From: Alteromonas indica
Lineage (GTDB): Bacteria; Pseudomonadota; Gammaproteobacteria; Enterobacterales; Alteromonadaceae
Direction: 5' to 3'
Assembly (NCBI GenBank): GCA_003056425.1
Contig: PYVY01000022.1
Coordinates: forward strand, 1-64,000
Length of the DNA: 64,000 nucleotides
In this document: piece after piece, positions 8,599 through 17,276 of the stretch
Layout: each line of letters opens with the position of its first letter
How positions within the stretch are numbered: position 1 is the stretch's first letter
Position numbers and translations under genes: made by a program
The notes under the pieces: generated by a model
What the model was told of the DNA's origin: nothing
Databases searched by the model: none
Seen by the model: only the letters and a program-made list of their open reading frames with translations

Positions 8599-9338
8599 GC
8601 GTTCAATTGCCGCTGCCGGTATCTTTACCGGCTGACGAAACATTCGATAGTTTTATTGACACCCCCAATAGCCAACTGGTGTCAATGTTGCGCCAGTTAT
8701 GCGAGGCTGCTCCCCATTGGCGCCAGCACCCTGACTTACTCAGTTTTGCACAGCAACGGCTTCCTCTACTCACCATAACCGGCGGCGGTGGCCGGGGTAA
8801 AAGCCATTTGTTGTATGCGGTCTGCCATACGTTGGCAGGCAATAATGTCAGCCATTTATATTTAAATTTAAATCAGGTACAAGACTTATCCCCTAAGGTA
8901 CTCGAGGGGCTGGAAACGCTAAGCTTTGTTATGCTTGATAACTTACACGCCATCGCCGGTGTCTATGAATGGGAAGCAGCCTTGTTCGATTTGATTAACC
9001 GCGTAAGTGAACAACCCTATGCTGTAATATTGGGTACCTCACAACTTGGTGCGGCCAGCCCGCAGTTTACTCTGCCGGATTTGCGTTCACGGTTGCAATG
9101 GGGGACTGCTTTTAGCCTGCAACCGCTTAGTGATGGGCAGCGCAAGCAAGCACTTGGTCAGCGTGCTCGTCAAAAAGGACTTATGTTCTCTGATGCCGCG
9201 TTACAGTTTTTACTAAATCATTATGATCGCAGTTTAAAAAGTTTAATGCAGTTATTGGAGCGCCTTGATAAGCGCTCCTTACAGGAGAAAAAGAAAATAA
9301 CGGTGGCGCTGGTCAAGCGTGAGTTGGGTGTGAACTGA
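8586..9338 (+). CDS. hda: DnaA regulatory inactivator Hda
   Basis: Hda works with the DNA-loaded sliding clamp to trigger ATP hydrolysis by DnaA, preventing re-initiation. The 250-residue product starts at a TTG inside the previous gene. Near its N-terminus is the clamp-binding stretch ISVQLPLPVSLP, then TITGGGGRGKSHLLYAV (P-loop), FVMLDNLHAIAG (Walker B region) and a C-terminal DnaA-like lid with LPDLRSRLQWG. Length and motifs fit E. coli Hda (233). AAGGAAA about 11 bases before the TTG may serve as ribosome site. It meets the next gene tail to tail at 9338/9339 with no space between them. Confidence 0.93.
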   Translation: MERISVQLPLPVSLPADETFDSFIDTPNSQLVSMLRQLCEAAPHWRQHPDLLSFAQQRLPLLTITGGGGRGKSHLLYAVCHTLAGNNVSHLYLNLNQVQDLSPKVLEGLETLSFVMLDNLHAIAGVYEWEAALFDLINRVSEQPYAVILGTSQLGAASPQFTLPDLRSRLQWGTAFSLQPLSDGQRKQALGQRARQKGLMFSDAALQFLLNHYDRSLKSLMQLLERLDKRSLQEKKKITVALVKRELGVN

Positions 9339-11240
9339 TTACTGATTTACCGGTAAAGGTAGGGTTTTCTCAAACGGCGAAGAAACGGTTACGCGTAACG
9401 TTTTTTGGCTTGCTTTAGAGCCCGAGGGCATCTTAGCGACCCCGACCGTCGGGGAAACGGTAGAAAACCAATCTTGATTCGCCGGCAGCATCACAGGTGT
9501 CGGGAACGCATTTTGCGCACTGGCAATATCAATGTGCGGCAATATATTTTCAATAGCAAAGGCCACGCGCGGCTGCATATGTGCTGCGTTAAACCGGTTA
9601 CGCTGCGCCCATACAATTGGCGATGCGCCGGTATTTTCATCGGCAATTTGCGCAGGGGAATCAAAGAAACCAACGTCCGCATCAATACCAAGCCGATATT
9701 TCATCATAAAGCGTTCAAACAAGAGGGCAAAATCTTCGCGAGGTGTATAAAATGAATACATGGTCAGCCCTGCTTCATCATTAAACATGCTTGCCACCTC
9801 CCAGGCGCGATAAGCCTCCTGCTCAGCGGTGGCCATTGCGCCACCAAAATCAACCTGGGCCAGCGCTTTTAAAATCACCGAGTGCAGGCCATCTGATGCG
9901 GCCAGGGCGTCTGATAAATAACCATTTTGATTAGCAAATGTTAACGGCGAGTCGGTTGGCTTTAGTTGCTGCCAGCGTTGCGGGGCAAAGACATCATTTG
10001 CATGGGCCAGTTCATGATATAACAACCAGCTAAGTGCTGCTTCTACCTGTGGCTGACTTCTGGGCTGACGCTCTGCAGGAGCGGTGCCCGGCTGCGGATA
10101 ATAGTACGCATTATCTTTGATATAACGCCAGCTGGTCCGATAGGCCAGCGTGTTACCATACGCAATACGGTAATCTGGCGCCAGGTCCAACGTGTCACGC
10201 TCGGCCGGAGTCTGCCACAAATTATTAGCATCCAGGTAAATAGCCCCTGTGGCACTCCAGTAGAAAGAGGGCCTGATATCATACGCAATAACGACCCCGG
10301 TAGTGGCACCCAGTAATTGCACTATATCCGGGCCAGCTGCAGAGGAACGTAGAAAACGCGCAAATGCTTCTCCCATCCAATCGTGCGATACCAATGTGCG
10401 GGCTAATATCTGTTCAATATCTGGCTGGTTATTTACCTGGCCAATCAATGGCAAGGTAGCAAATGTGCATGAGCGACGCACCTGGCTATTATACAAACAA
10501 TTATTGAGGGCTTCAGTATAGGGGCCAGGACGAAACGGGTGGATAAGGTCGGTTGGATATAGATCGTTACCGGCAAAAAAACCGTTTTGTGCTTGCGGCA
10601 CATCTTTTATTACTACGTAGGCACTATCTGAATCACGCGCGCCGTTAGCGCGGGTAACCGTAGCTTTGATTTCTAATAACGTGTCGGCGCTGACGCTGGG
10701 TGCCTGAAAATAAACATGCTGCGCCGCAGCCTGCTCATCATAGCGCAATGCAACGGCGGGCCCCTGGATCACTTGCCATTGAAGGCTATCGTTAGCCCCA
10801 AGGGATAGGATATCTGCCCGCAAAGATACCCGGCCAAGTTCTACCGCCTGGTGGCTTAGCCTTACATTGACCGGCGCAGCCGGTGTCTTAGTAACCTCTA
10901 GTTCGCCAGTATAAAAATACGTATTGCTTGCGGTATCCTGCGCGGTAACTGAAAACGAATAAAGCCCTTCACCCGGCGCATCAAAGCCTATTGCTCTGGA
11001 GGTGGGTGCTAACAGCTGGATGGCGGGGTCGTCAAATACCCAATGTACCGAGGTAAGGGTAATACCCTCAGCAGGCATTACCGCTAGCGCAACGCTATCA
11101 GCCTCCGCCACCCGGCGTTCACCAGAGACGATTAACGGCGTGGCTGGGGCAGGCGGGGAGGAGGGCGTTTCCGTTTGGTCAGTAGCTTGCCCACCACAGC
11201 CTGCTATTACTAACATCGCTGTTATCAGTATCCACCTCAT
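9339..11240 (-). CDS. Putative zinc metallopeptidase lipoprotein
   Basis: A 633-residue protein I cannot assign to a named family. The N-terminus MRWILITAMLVIAGCGGQ is a lipoprotein signal with the lipobox IAGC, so it is probably anchored in the outer membrane. Residues about 35-215 look like two beta-sandwich (Ig or PKD-like) domains. The C-terminal half holds LSWLLYHELAHANDVF, an HExxH zinc motif at residues 409-413, followed about 90 residues later by FYTPREDFALLFERFM. A PxEDFA stretch of this kind supplies the third ligand in several zincin lipoprotein families; that role here is inferred. Two cysteine-containing stretches (NNCLYNSQ, RRSCTF) could form a disulfide. It lies alone, tail to tail with hda. 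Substrate unknown. Confidence 0.7.
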   Translation of the reverse strand: MRWILITAMLVIAGCGGQATDQTETPSSPPAPATPLIVSGERRVAEADSVALAVMPAEGITLTSVHWVFDDPAIQLLAPTSRAIGFDAPGEGLYSFSVTAQDTASNTYFYTGELEVTKTPAAPVNVRLSHQAVELGRVSLRADILSLGANDSLQWQVIQGPAVALRYDEQAAAQHVYFQAPSVSADTLLEIKATVTRANGARDSDSAYVVIKDVPQAQNGFFAGNDLYPTDLIHPFRPGPYTEALNNCLYNSQVRRSCTFATLPLIGQVNNQPDIEQILARTLVSHDWMGEAFARFLRSSAAGPDIVQLLGATTGVVIAYDIRPSFYWSATGAIYLDANNLWQTPAERDTLDLAPDYRIAYGNTLAYRTSWRYIKDNAYYYPQPGTAPAERQPRSQPQVEAALSWLLYHELAHANDVFAPQRWQQLKPTDSPLTFANQNGYLSDALAASDGLHSVILKALAQVDFGGAMATAEQEAYRAWEVASMFNDEAGLTMYSFYTPREDFALLFERFMMKYRLGIDADVGFFDSPAQIADENTGASPIVWAQRNRFNAAHMQPRVAFAIENILPHIDIASAQNAFPTPVMLPANQDWFSTVSPTVGVAKMPSGSKASQKTLRVTVSSPFEKTLPLPVNQ

Positions 11241-11276
11241 CCCACACCTACCTTACGGCTATTCTGCGCGCAATAC

Positions 11277-11681
11277 TTATGGCGACTTTTTGGCTTTTTT
11301 AAGCCCCAAACCCAGCTCCCGGCCGCGGAAACGGGCGAACATACTACACCCAGTAAACATTCCGCTGGCCAGTAGTATTTCAATAATAGCATACAGCCTT
11401 TCTGCCGGAACGGCGTAGGCCACCGTGATGCCGTGAATAAGATAAAATAGGGTAATAAAGTTTGCCCACGCATGGGTATAAGGATTAGCCGTAAGCATTC
11501 CTTTTGCAGGTAATAACAATGGCCCAGCGTACAGCAAAAATATAAAAATGGCCGAATAGCTGTAAGTGGTGGTCAGCATGGATTGCCAAATAATGACCCA
11601 GGCTAATAGCAAAACATAGCTGACCAAAGCTAACCAGCGTAGTTTGCGGGTGGTACCCGCCAGCGCTGCGGAGGGCATCAT
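11277..11681 (-). CDS. DUF2069 small membrane protein
   Basis: A 134-residue protein with four hydrophobic stretches (LALVSYVLLLAWVIIW, AIFIFLLYAGPLLLP, ANFITLFYLIHGITVAYA and IIEILLASGMFTGCSMFA) and a basic C-terminus GLKKAKKSP. This matches the DUF2069 inner-membrane family, whose function is unknown. It overlaps wrbA by 4 bp (ATGA), and arsC-wrbA-DUF2069 is a set often found next to hda, so the three are one operon. Confidence 0.85.
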   Translation of the reverse strand: MMPSAALAGTTRKLRWLALVSYVLLLAWVIIWQSMLTTTYSYSAIFIFLLYAGPLLLPAKGMLTANPYTHAWANFITLFYLIHGITVAYAVPAERLYAIIEILLASGMFTGCSMFARFRGRELGLGLKKAKKSP

Positions 11682-12277
11682 TGGTTGGCTCGTTGCAGCC
11701 GGCGCGCAACCTCAGCCAAACGTTTGCCCTGGGCCAGCGCTAATTGCTGTTCGTGCTGACTCAATGTGGAATTATGCTGACCAGCTACATGGGTGACGCC
11801 ATAAGGCGTACCACCGGTATTGGTATCATGTAGCGCAGGCTCACTGTAGGGCAGTCCACACACAATCATACCGTGGTGTAACAGTGGCAACATCATGCTC
11901 AGTAAAGTGGTTTCCTGCCCCCCGTGCTGGCTACTGGTAGAGGTAAATACACAACAGGGTTTATCGATCAAATGTCCTTTCAGCCAGCTGTCACTCGTGC
12001 TATCAAGAAACACTTTTAGGGGGGCCGCCATATTTCCAAACCGCGTGGGGCTACCCAGGGCCAGGCCCTGGCAGTCAACTAAATCTTGTTTATTAACAAA
12101 AGGCGGTCCATCCGAGGGTACAGCCTGAATAGCCTCACTTTGGTATTCACGTACTGGCGGTACTGTACGAACCCTGGCTATTGCACCGCCAATTTCTACC
12201 CCTTTGGCAATGGCCTGGGCTAACTGAGTGGTACTGCCATGGCGGCTATAATAAAGAACCAGTATTTCTGGCTTCAT
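11678..12277 (-). CDS. wrbA: NAD(P)H:quinone oxidoreductase WrbA (flavodoxin-like)
   Basis: WrbA-type enzymes bind FMN and reduce quinones by two electrons, protecting against redox cycling. The 199-residue product begins with the flavodoxin phosphate loop ILVLYYSRHGSTTQLAQAIA and has the family motifs GSPTRFGNMAAPLKVFLD, FTSTSSQHGGQETTLLSM and GGTPYGVTHVAG. Length matches E. coli WrbA (198). It overlaps arsC upstream and the DUF2069 gene downstream by 4 bp each, so all three are translated as a unit. Confidence 0.93.
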   Translation of the reverse strand: MKPEILVLYYSRHGSTTQLAQAIAKGVEIGGAIARVRTVPPVREYQSEAIQAVPSDGPPFVNKQDLVDCQGLALGSPTRFGNMAAPLKVFLDSTSDSWLKGHLIDKPCCVFTSTSSQHGGQETTLLSMMLPLLHHGMIVCGLPYSEPALHDTNTGGTPYGVTHVAGQHNSTLSQHEQQLALAQGKRLAEVARRLQRANQ

Positions 12278-12630
12278 AATAGCGCCAACACTGCTTCAGG
12301 GGGCCTGCCTATGCATGCTTTGTCACCCTTAATTACAATTGGCCGCTCAAGCAACTTCGGGTAGGCTGCCATGGCTTGAATACCTTGTTCTTTAGTCACC
12401 GGTGACGATAGGCCCGCTTGTTTGTATTCCGGCTCTTTGGGGCGCATCATATCTTCAATTCGGCTAATATTGAGTTGGTCAAACAGCACCGCTAACTGCG
12501 CCTCATCAAGCGGCGTTTTAAGGTATTCCACAATCTGTGGTTCAACCCCATGGGCTTGTAATAGTTGTAAGGTTTGGCGGCTTTTACTACAGCGCGGATT
12601 GTGTAAAATCCTGACGGGAAGCATAGGCAT
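12274..12630 (-). CDS. arsC: ArsC family (YfgD-like) reductase
   Basis: A 118-residue thioredoxin-fold protein of the ArsC/YfgD group. The active-site cysteine lies in ILHNPRCSKSRQTLQLL near residue 14. Later motifs are EYLKTPLDEAQL, MMRPKEPEYKQAG and LERPIVIKGDKACIGRPPE. Genuine arsenate reductases use this Cys with glutaredoxin; the YfgD branch is present in many arsenic-naive operons, and there is no arsenite pump or ArsR here, so arsenate reduction is not proven. It starts the operon arsC-wrbA-DUF2069 and is divergent from the TlpA-like gene. Confidence 0.88.
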   Translation of the reverse strand: MPMLPVRILHNPRCSKSRQTLQLLQAHGVEPQIVEYLKTPLDEAQLAVLFDQLNISRIEDMMRPKEPEYKQAGLSSPVTKEQGIQAMAAYPKLLERPIVIKGDKACIGRPPEAVLALL

Positions 12631-12717
12631 TCGTTCCGTGATGTGAAGTTTCGGTAGACGCAGTGCGTTTACCCTGTTTATGCTGATGTTAATAATTCTA
12701 ACAAGGTTGGGTCCGCA

Positions 12718-13215
12718 TTGCCTATCTCTGCAATAAAAAAAACCGGTCCGTTACTGTATGTCGGCCTGGCGCTAATAGCGATTACAGCTGGCGTACTTAC
12801 CCGGCAAGCAACAACGTATGACTTTTCGACCAGCTCCGGGGCGCGTTTTCAATTAGCGGATTTTCGCGGCCAATGGCTTATCATCAACTATTTTGCACCA
12901 TGGTGCGCACCTTGCCTGAAAGAAATTCCTCAGCTTAATCAGTTTGCCCAGCAACTCCCCGAAAACACCCATTTGTTTGCGGTGAATTACGACCCGGCTG
13001 ATCGCCAGCAGGTTATCGCGCTCAAACAGCGTTATAACATTAACTTTGAGGTCATTGTTGCCGGCCCTGAAACCCGGCTTCCGGTGGCTACGCCCGCTGC
13101 GCTACCAGCCACTTTCATTATTGGGCCGGATGGGCAACTGGCCGAAACCATCATGGGCGAGATCACGCAGGCCCGGCTACAGCAAACGCTAGCCAGTCTT
13201 AAACAAGGTGATTAA
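12718..13215 (+). CDS. TlpA/ResA-like thioredoxin-fold protein
   Basis: A 165-residue protein with one N-terminal hydrophobic segment (LLYVGLALIAITAGVL), probably a membrane anchor placing the domain in the periplasm. The catalytic site is NYFAPWCAPCLKEIP, a CxxC of the TlpA/ResA kind. A conserved cis-proline region follows (ATPAALPATFIIGPDGQ). It is likely a thiol-disulfide reductase; the partner is not evident. The start is a TTG preceded by AAGG. Its stop overlaps the bepA stop by 4 bp on the other strand, next to bepA, a factor for disulfide-bonded outer-membrane proteins; a link is suggestive only. Confidence 0.82.
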   Translation: MPISAIKKTGPLLYVGLALIAITAGVLTRQATTYDFSTSSGARFQLADFRGQWLIINYFAPWCAPCLKEIPQLNQFAQQLPENTHLFAVNYDPADRQQVIALKQRYNINFEVIVAGPETRLPVATPAALPATFIIGPDGQLAETIMGEITQARLQQTLASLKQGD

Positions 13216-14666
13216 AGCCGTTTTAAGCGCTCTTCTTCCTCTCGTAACTGTTTTATTCTGGCTCGTATACGCTGTTTTTGCAGATGGTTATCACCGGTAT
13301 ATTTATAGGCGAATTGAAGCTCATCGATAGCCCGTTGATAAGCGCCATTGAGGGCCAGAACCTCGGCTTTGGCTTGATGCATATCCTGGCGATCCTGCGC
13401 TTTTTGATACGCAGTGGTCAGCAACTGATATGCAATTTCATAGTTCTTATTAACCAGGATAAAGTCTTTTAAAATTTTAATTGCCGGTTGCGTGCGTCCT
13501 GCTTCAATCATTGCGTTGGCTTGATTTAACGCCAGTACCTGATTACGCGGCGTGTGGGCCAGATGCGGGGCTAACCGGTCAATCGCTTCATCATATTTTT
13601 GCTCGGCCAGAGAGATGTCGGTGGCCGCATCCAGATAAAATAAGTTCTCTCCCTGTTGGGCCAGCAGCGCGTCGATAAGCGGCCGCGCTTTGGCGGGCTG
13701 CTGTTTACGTAAATACGCCAGCGCCAAGCCATATTGGGCCGCCGGGGTGTTATGTTTCTTTACCGCCTGCTCGTAATATTTAACACTGTAATCCGCATCA
13801 AAGGTATAGCGAGACATAATTCTGGCTTTCGCTAAATGAAACGCCAAACTACTGGCCACTTTAACCGGCGGATAACCCGCTGCGCGGGCTCTGGCGTCGG
13901 CCACACGCGACTCGGTCAGGGGATGCGATAATAACCGGGCAGGGGGCCGCGATACCAATCGATACTGCTCATTTAAGGTAGCAAAAAAGCTGGCGGCACC
14001 ATTTGGGTCAAAGCCTGAACGCGCCAGCATAGAGATGCCAATGCGGTCAGCTTCTTCTTCGTTAGAGCGGGTATAATCAATTTGCATTTGGGCGTTAGCA
14101 GCCTGACTACTGGCCAGGGCCGCCATACCGGCCTCAGGATTAGCAATTGCCAATAGTACACCGCCCAGCATAGAGGCCAGGGCCAGCGGCGCCGAACGCT
14201 GTTGGGCTTGCATACTGCGGGCTAAATGGCGTTGGGTAACGTGGGATATCTCATGCGCCAGCACGGAGGCAAGTTCACTTTCGCTGTCTGCATAATGGAT
14301 CAGCCCAGCGTGCACCCCAATGTGTCCGCCAAAAAAGGCGAATGCGTTAATTGCATCATTGTTAACCCAAAAAAATGAAAACGGAAACTTGGCGTTATCG
14401 GCGTACACGACCAGCCGATTACCTAAATCCTGTAAATATTCATCCAGTACCGGGTCCATAATCAGCGGAGCCTGGCCACGCATTTGGCGCATCACCGCAT
14501 CACCGATAATCATTTCCTTATCTACCGATAGCACGTTAGATGCCACCACACCTATTTCGGGCAACGTATTTTTGTCATTAAAGCCGCTATCCTGTGCGAC
14601 TGCCGACAAACTTACTGCTGCGAAGAATAATCCGGCTCGAATGCCTTTTTTCACTAATGATCTCAT
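13212..14666 (-). CDS. bepA: M48 metalloprotease/chaperone BepA
   Basis: BepA (YfgC) is a periplasmic protease that degrades misassembled outer-membrane proteins such as LptD and helps their assembly. The 484-residue product has a signal peptide (GLFFAAVSLSAVAQD), the zinc motif LASVLAHEISHVTQRH with HEISH at 138-142, and the third ligand in RSNEEEADRIG (Glu203), at the same spacing as in E. coli BepA. The C-terminal 200 residues form TPR-type repeats ending in a charged tail REEEERLKRL. E. coli BepA is 487 residues. Confidence 0.94.
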   Translation of the reverse strand: MRSLVKKGIRAGLFFAAVSLSAVAQDSGFNDKNTLPEIGVVASNVLSVDKEMIIGDAVMRQMRGQAPLIMDPVLDEYLQDLGNRLVVYADNAKFPFSFFWVNNDAINAFAFFGGHIGVHAGLIHYADSESELASVLAHEISHVTQRHLARSMQAQQRSAPLALASMLGGVLLAIANPEAGMAALASSQAANAQMQIDYTRSNEEEADRIGISMLARSGFDPNGAASFFATLNEQYRLVSRPPARLLSHPLTESRVADARARAAGYPPVKVASSLAFHLAKARIMSRYTFDADYSVKYYEQAVKKHNTPAAQYGLALAYLRKQQPAKARPLIDALLAQQGENLFYLDAATDISLAEQKYDEAIDRLAPHLAHTPRNQVLALNQANAMIEAGRTQPAIKILKDFILVNKNYEIAYQLLTTAYQKAQDRQDMHQAKAEVLALNGAYQRAIDELQFAYKYTGDNHLQKQRIRARIKQLREEEERLKRL

Positions 14667-14957
14667 TACGCCCTTTTTTCGAGTACTGCTCTAGCGACTA
14701 ATGGCTTAGAGCACTGCCTTGTGTGATCAGTTTCATCTTTTTTTACGGTTTACATTATTATTTTGCCGTAGGCGTTCCACTATTGCTACTTTTTCCGCTG
14801 GCTTTGTAAGGTTACGGGTAATGCCTACCGCAGTTTGCATAGGGTTAGTTAAGTCGCTGTTTTCCAGCTACATCAGCCCAGTCGGTTTTGTCAGTTGCTC
14901 TGGGCGGACGCTTCCCCTATGATGCTTTTTTTACAGTTGTAACATTGAGACTTTTTG

Positions 14958-16034
14958 ATGAGTTTGTTGAGTGTCTTCGGACGCTGGTACCGGCGCAAGT
15001 TTTCCGATCCGGATGCAGCCATGCTGCTAATTCTGATTATTCTTACCACCGCAGTATTGCTTATCTGGGGCGGGTTAATAATGCCTGTACTGGTGGCCGC
15101 GGTGATTGCCTATTTGCTTGACTGGCCTGTAACCCGAATGGTCCATATAGGTTTAGGTAGAACGGTCTCCTGCGTATTGGTATTGTTTGGTTTCTTAGCC
15201 GTCAGTATTATGTTGTTAGTGGGCCTGGTACCGGTGATATCCCGCCAAAGCATCAACCTGATACAAGAAACGCCGCTCATTTGGCAAAACGCGCAGGACT
15301 GGATTCTCACTCTGCCCGAAAAATACCCTGACTATGTTCAGGTCTATCATATTCATCAAATGATGGAAGGGCTGAATGACAAACTGGTCGAAGTCGGCGA
15401 ACAATTAATTTCAGCCTCGGTAAATTCACTGGTGGATATTGCCGCGCTATTGGTTTACCTGGTGCTAGTGCCGTTGATGGTATTTTTTATGCTCAAGGAT
15501 AAGCACTTTTTCCTCAATAGTATTTCGTCGGTATTGCCGCGAGAGCGCAGGCTCATTACGCAGGTAGGCCATGAAATGAACAGCCAAATAGCGAATTATA
15601 TACGCGGCAAAGTCATAGAGATCGTGATTGTGGCGGCCTGTTCTTGTATCGCATTTGTGCTCATGGATTTACGCTATGCCATTTTGCTCGGTGTGCTGGT
15701 GGGCTTATCGGTACTTATCCCTTATATCGGCGCGGCGGTGGTGACTATCCCGGTTGCCGTGGTGGCCATGTTTCAGTGGGGCATCAGCCCTGAATTCTGG
15801 TATTTGATGATCGCCTATAGCATCATTCAGGCGCTGGATGGTAACTTACTGGTGCCGCTACTGTTTTCAGAGGCAGTTAGCCTACATCCGCTCTATATTA
15901 TTGTCGCTGTATTGTTTTTCGGGGGGCTATGGGGCTTTTGGGGCGTCTTTTTTGCGATACCCCTGGCCACGCTGGTAAAAGCGCTAATTACTGCCTGGAG
16001 TAGCGGGCCTGAACCGCAGCAACCTTTTGTATAA
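14958..16034 (+). CDS. perM: AI-2E transporter family permease PerM
   Basis: A 358-residue polytopic membrane protein of the PerM/AI-2E exporter family. Seven to eight hydrophobic segments are visible, beginning MLLILIILTTAVLLIWGGLI and including VVAACSCIAFVLMDLRYAILLG and the family stretch YSIIQALDGNLLVPLLFSEAVSLHPL. Transport substrate is not known for the PerM branch, so no autoinducer role is claimed. The ATG at 14958 follows GAG at a normal distance; a TTG 3 bp earlier is ignored. It is divergent from bepA, a neighbour pairing also seen in E. coli, and ends in a shared bidirectional terminator with bcp. Confidence 0.88.
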   Translation: MSLLSVFGRWYRRKFSDPDAAMLLILIILTTAVLLIWGGLIMPVLVAAVIAYLLDWPVTRMVHIGLGRTVSCVLVLFGFLAVSIMLLVGLVPVISRQSINLIQETPLIWQNAQDWILTLPEKYPDYVQVYHIHQMMEGLNDKLVEVGEQLISASVNSLVDIAALLVYLVLVPLMVFFMLKDKHFFLNSISSVLPRERRLITQVGHEMNSQIANYIRGKVIEIVIVAACSCIAFVLMDLRYAILLGVLVGLSVLIPYIGAAVVTIPVAVVAMFQWGISPEFWYLMIAYSIIQALDGNLLVPLLFSEAVSLHPLYIIVAVLFFGGLWGFWGVFFAIPLATLVKALITAWSSGPEPQQPFV

Positions 16035-16053
16035 ATACCCCAGGGTAAGCCAC

Positions 16054-16083
16054 AAAAAACGCCGCTGATTTGCGGCGTTTTTG
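16054..16083. terminator. Bidirectional terminator between perM and bcp
   Basis: Stem ACGCCGC, loop TGATTT, stem GCGGCGT, with A-run on one side and T-run on the other. It can serve the converging perM (plus) and bcp (minus) genes. Confidence 0.9.
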
Positions 16084-16113
16084 ATTTTAGGTCAATTTAC
16101 CTTAGCCAGGCTT

Positions 16114-16578
16114 TTACTGGTTAAGATAATCCAGCACCACCTGATGATGTTCTTTTGTTTTAAACTTATTGAAAACATGTTCAATCTGGCCCTGTTCATC
16201 AATTAAAAAACTGATGCGGTGGATACCATCATACTCTTTACCCATGAATTTTTTCAGGCCCCATACGCCAAAGGCTTCTGCTACGGCGTGGTCTTCATCA
16301 CTGAGCAACGTAAAGTTCAGCTGCTCTTTTTCTGCGAATTTTGGCAAGCGTTTTACCGGGTCAGGAGAGATGCCTAATACCACAACTTTATGCGCGTCTA
16401 AATCTTCTTTTACATCGCGCAAACCCTGTGCCTGAGTAGTGCATCCCGGCGTCATGGCTTTGGGATAAAAGTAAACCAGTACCTTTTTTTGCGCAAAATC
16501 ACTTAACGACACCGTTTTATCATGCTGGTCAGATAACGTAAATTGGGGGGCCGGATCACCAGCCTGTAACGTTTTCAT
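16114..16578 (-). CDS. bcp: Thioredoxin-dependent thiol peroxidase Bcp (PrxQ)
   Basis: Bcp reduces organic hydroperoxides and H2O2 with thioredoxin as donor. The 154-residue product starts MKTLQAGDPAPQFTL and has the peroxidatic Cys in YPKAMTPGCTTQAQ. In many Bcp proteins a second Cys follows five residues later; here that place is Gln or Gly, so this looks like a 1-Cys-type variant of the family. ATG 16578 has a strong AAGGAG ribosome site, so the longer frame to 16605 is not used. The start lies 23 bp inside the end of gcvR, giving a coupled gcvR-bcp pair as in other gammaproteobacteria. Confidence 0.92.
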   Translation of the reverse strand: MKTLQAGDPAPQFTLSDQHDKTVSLSDFAQKKVLVYFYPKAMTPGCTTQAQGLRDVKEDLDAHKVVVLGISPDPVKRLPKFAEKEQLNFTLLSDEDHAVAEAFGVWGLKKFMGKEYDGIHRISFLIDEQGQIEHVFNKFKTKEHHQVVLDYLNQ

Positions 16579-17116
16579 GAGGCTCCTTATTATATTTGTC
16601 GACAACTTTGCCGGTTACATTCAGTGAATCAAATAAGGCCATTAATTCATTTTGCAACTGGTTAAAGTCGATTGCATCAGGCGCATTGACCACGAATTTG
16701 CAGCGCATCAACTCCTGCCCGCTGGTAGGATCTTTAAATACCTGTTGTCTGAACGCGCTGATGGAAGACTGACGCTGTGCAAAAAAGCCCGTCACCGACT
16801 TAATCAAACCAGCGGTGTCTTCGCCACTAAATTCCACATTAAACAGATGTTCAAGATTCTGTTTTTCATGATGGCTGGTGCGTTTCATCATGGATAATAA
16901 ATCAAGCCGCTGACACAACGGAGGAATGAGACACTCGGCACGGGTGATCGCGGTATGACCACCTTCTAAAATCATGGTCAGCGAAAACTCCCTACCATAA
17001 ATGGCTTGGCGGCTGTCCAGGATATTACACTGGGTCTCTGACATTAAAGTAGCCAGTTCGCTTAAGATACCGCTGCGGTCGGTGCCCAGGATAGTCACAA
17101 TAAGTTGCTGCTTCAT
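16556..17116 (-). CDS. gcvR: Glycine cleavage system transcriptional repressor GcvR
   Basis: GcvR binds glycine through tandem ACT domains and controls GcvA at the gcvTHP promoter. The 186-residue product starts MKQQLIVTILGTDRSGILSE, the first ACT domain; a second begins at LFNVEFSGEDTAGLIKSVTGFF. E. coli GcvR has 190 residues. The start at 17116 is picked by homology; the frame to 17188 adds an unlikely AT-rich leader. Gene order gcvR-bcp with divergent dapA is the classic arrangement. Confidence 0.92.
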   Translation of the reverse strand: MKQQLIVTILGTDRSGILSELATLMSETQCNILDSRQAIYGREFSLTMILEGGHTAITRAECLIPPLCQRLDLLSMMKRTSHHEKQNLEHLFNVEFSGEDTAGLIKSVTGFFAQRQSSISAFRQQVFKDPTSGQELMRCKFVVNAPDAIDFNQLQNELMALFDSLNVTGKVVDKYNKEPHENVTGW

Positions 17117-17276
17117 AGATAAGATGGCTATTTTTTTGTTCGGCTGATGGTAGCATAGAGTTTTTTTGCTATGCCAGCACGTTAGCAAGCGTAAATACTC
17201 TAAATTTCGCCTCTATCATGCTTGTTTTTGCCATGGTGAGTAATTAACATGTGCGCTCACTAAACGCGGAGAGACT

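Noticed and set aside
12274..12630. Arsenic resistance operon
   Set aside because: Only an ArsC/YfgD-like gene is present, with no ArsR, ArsB or Acr3; the neighbours are wrbA and DUF2069.
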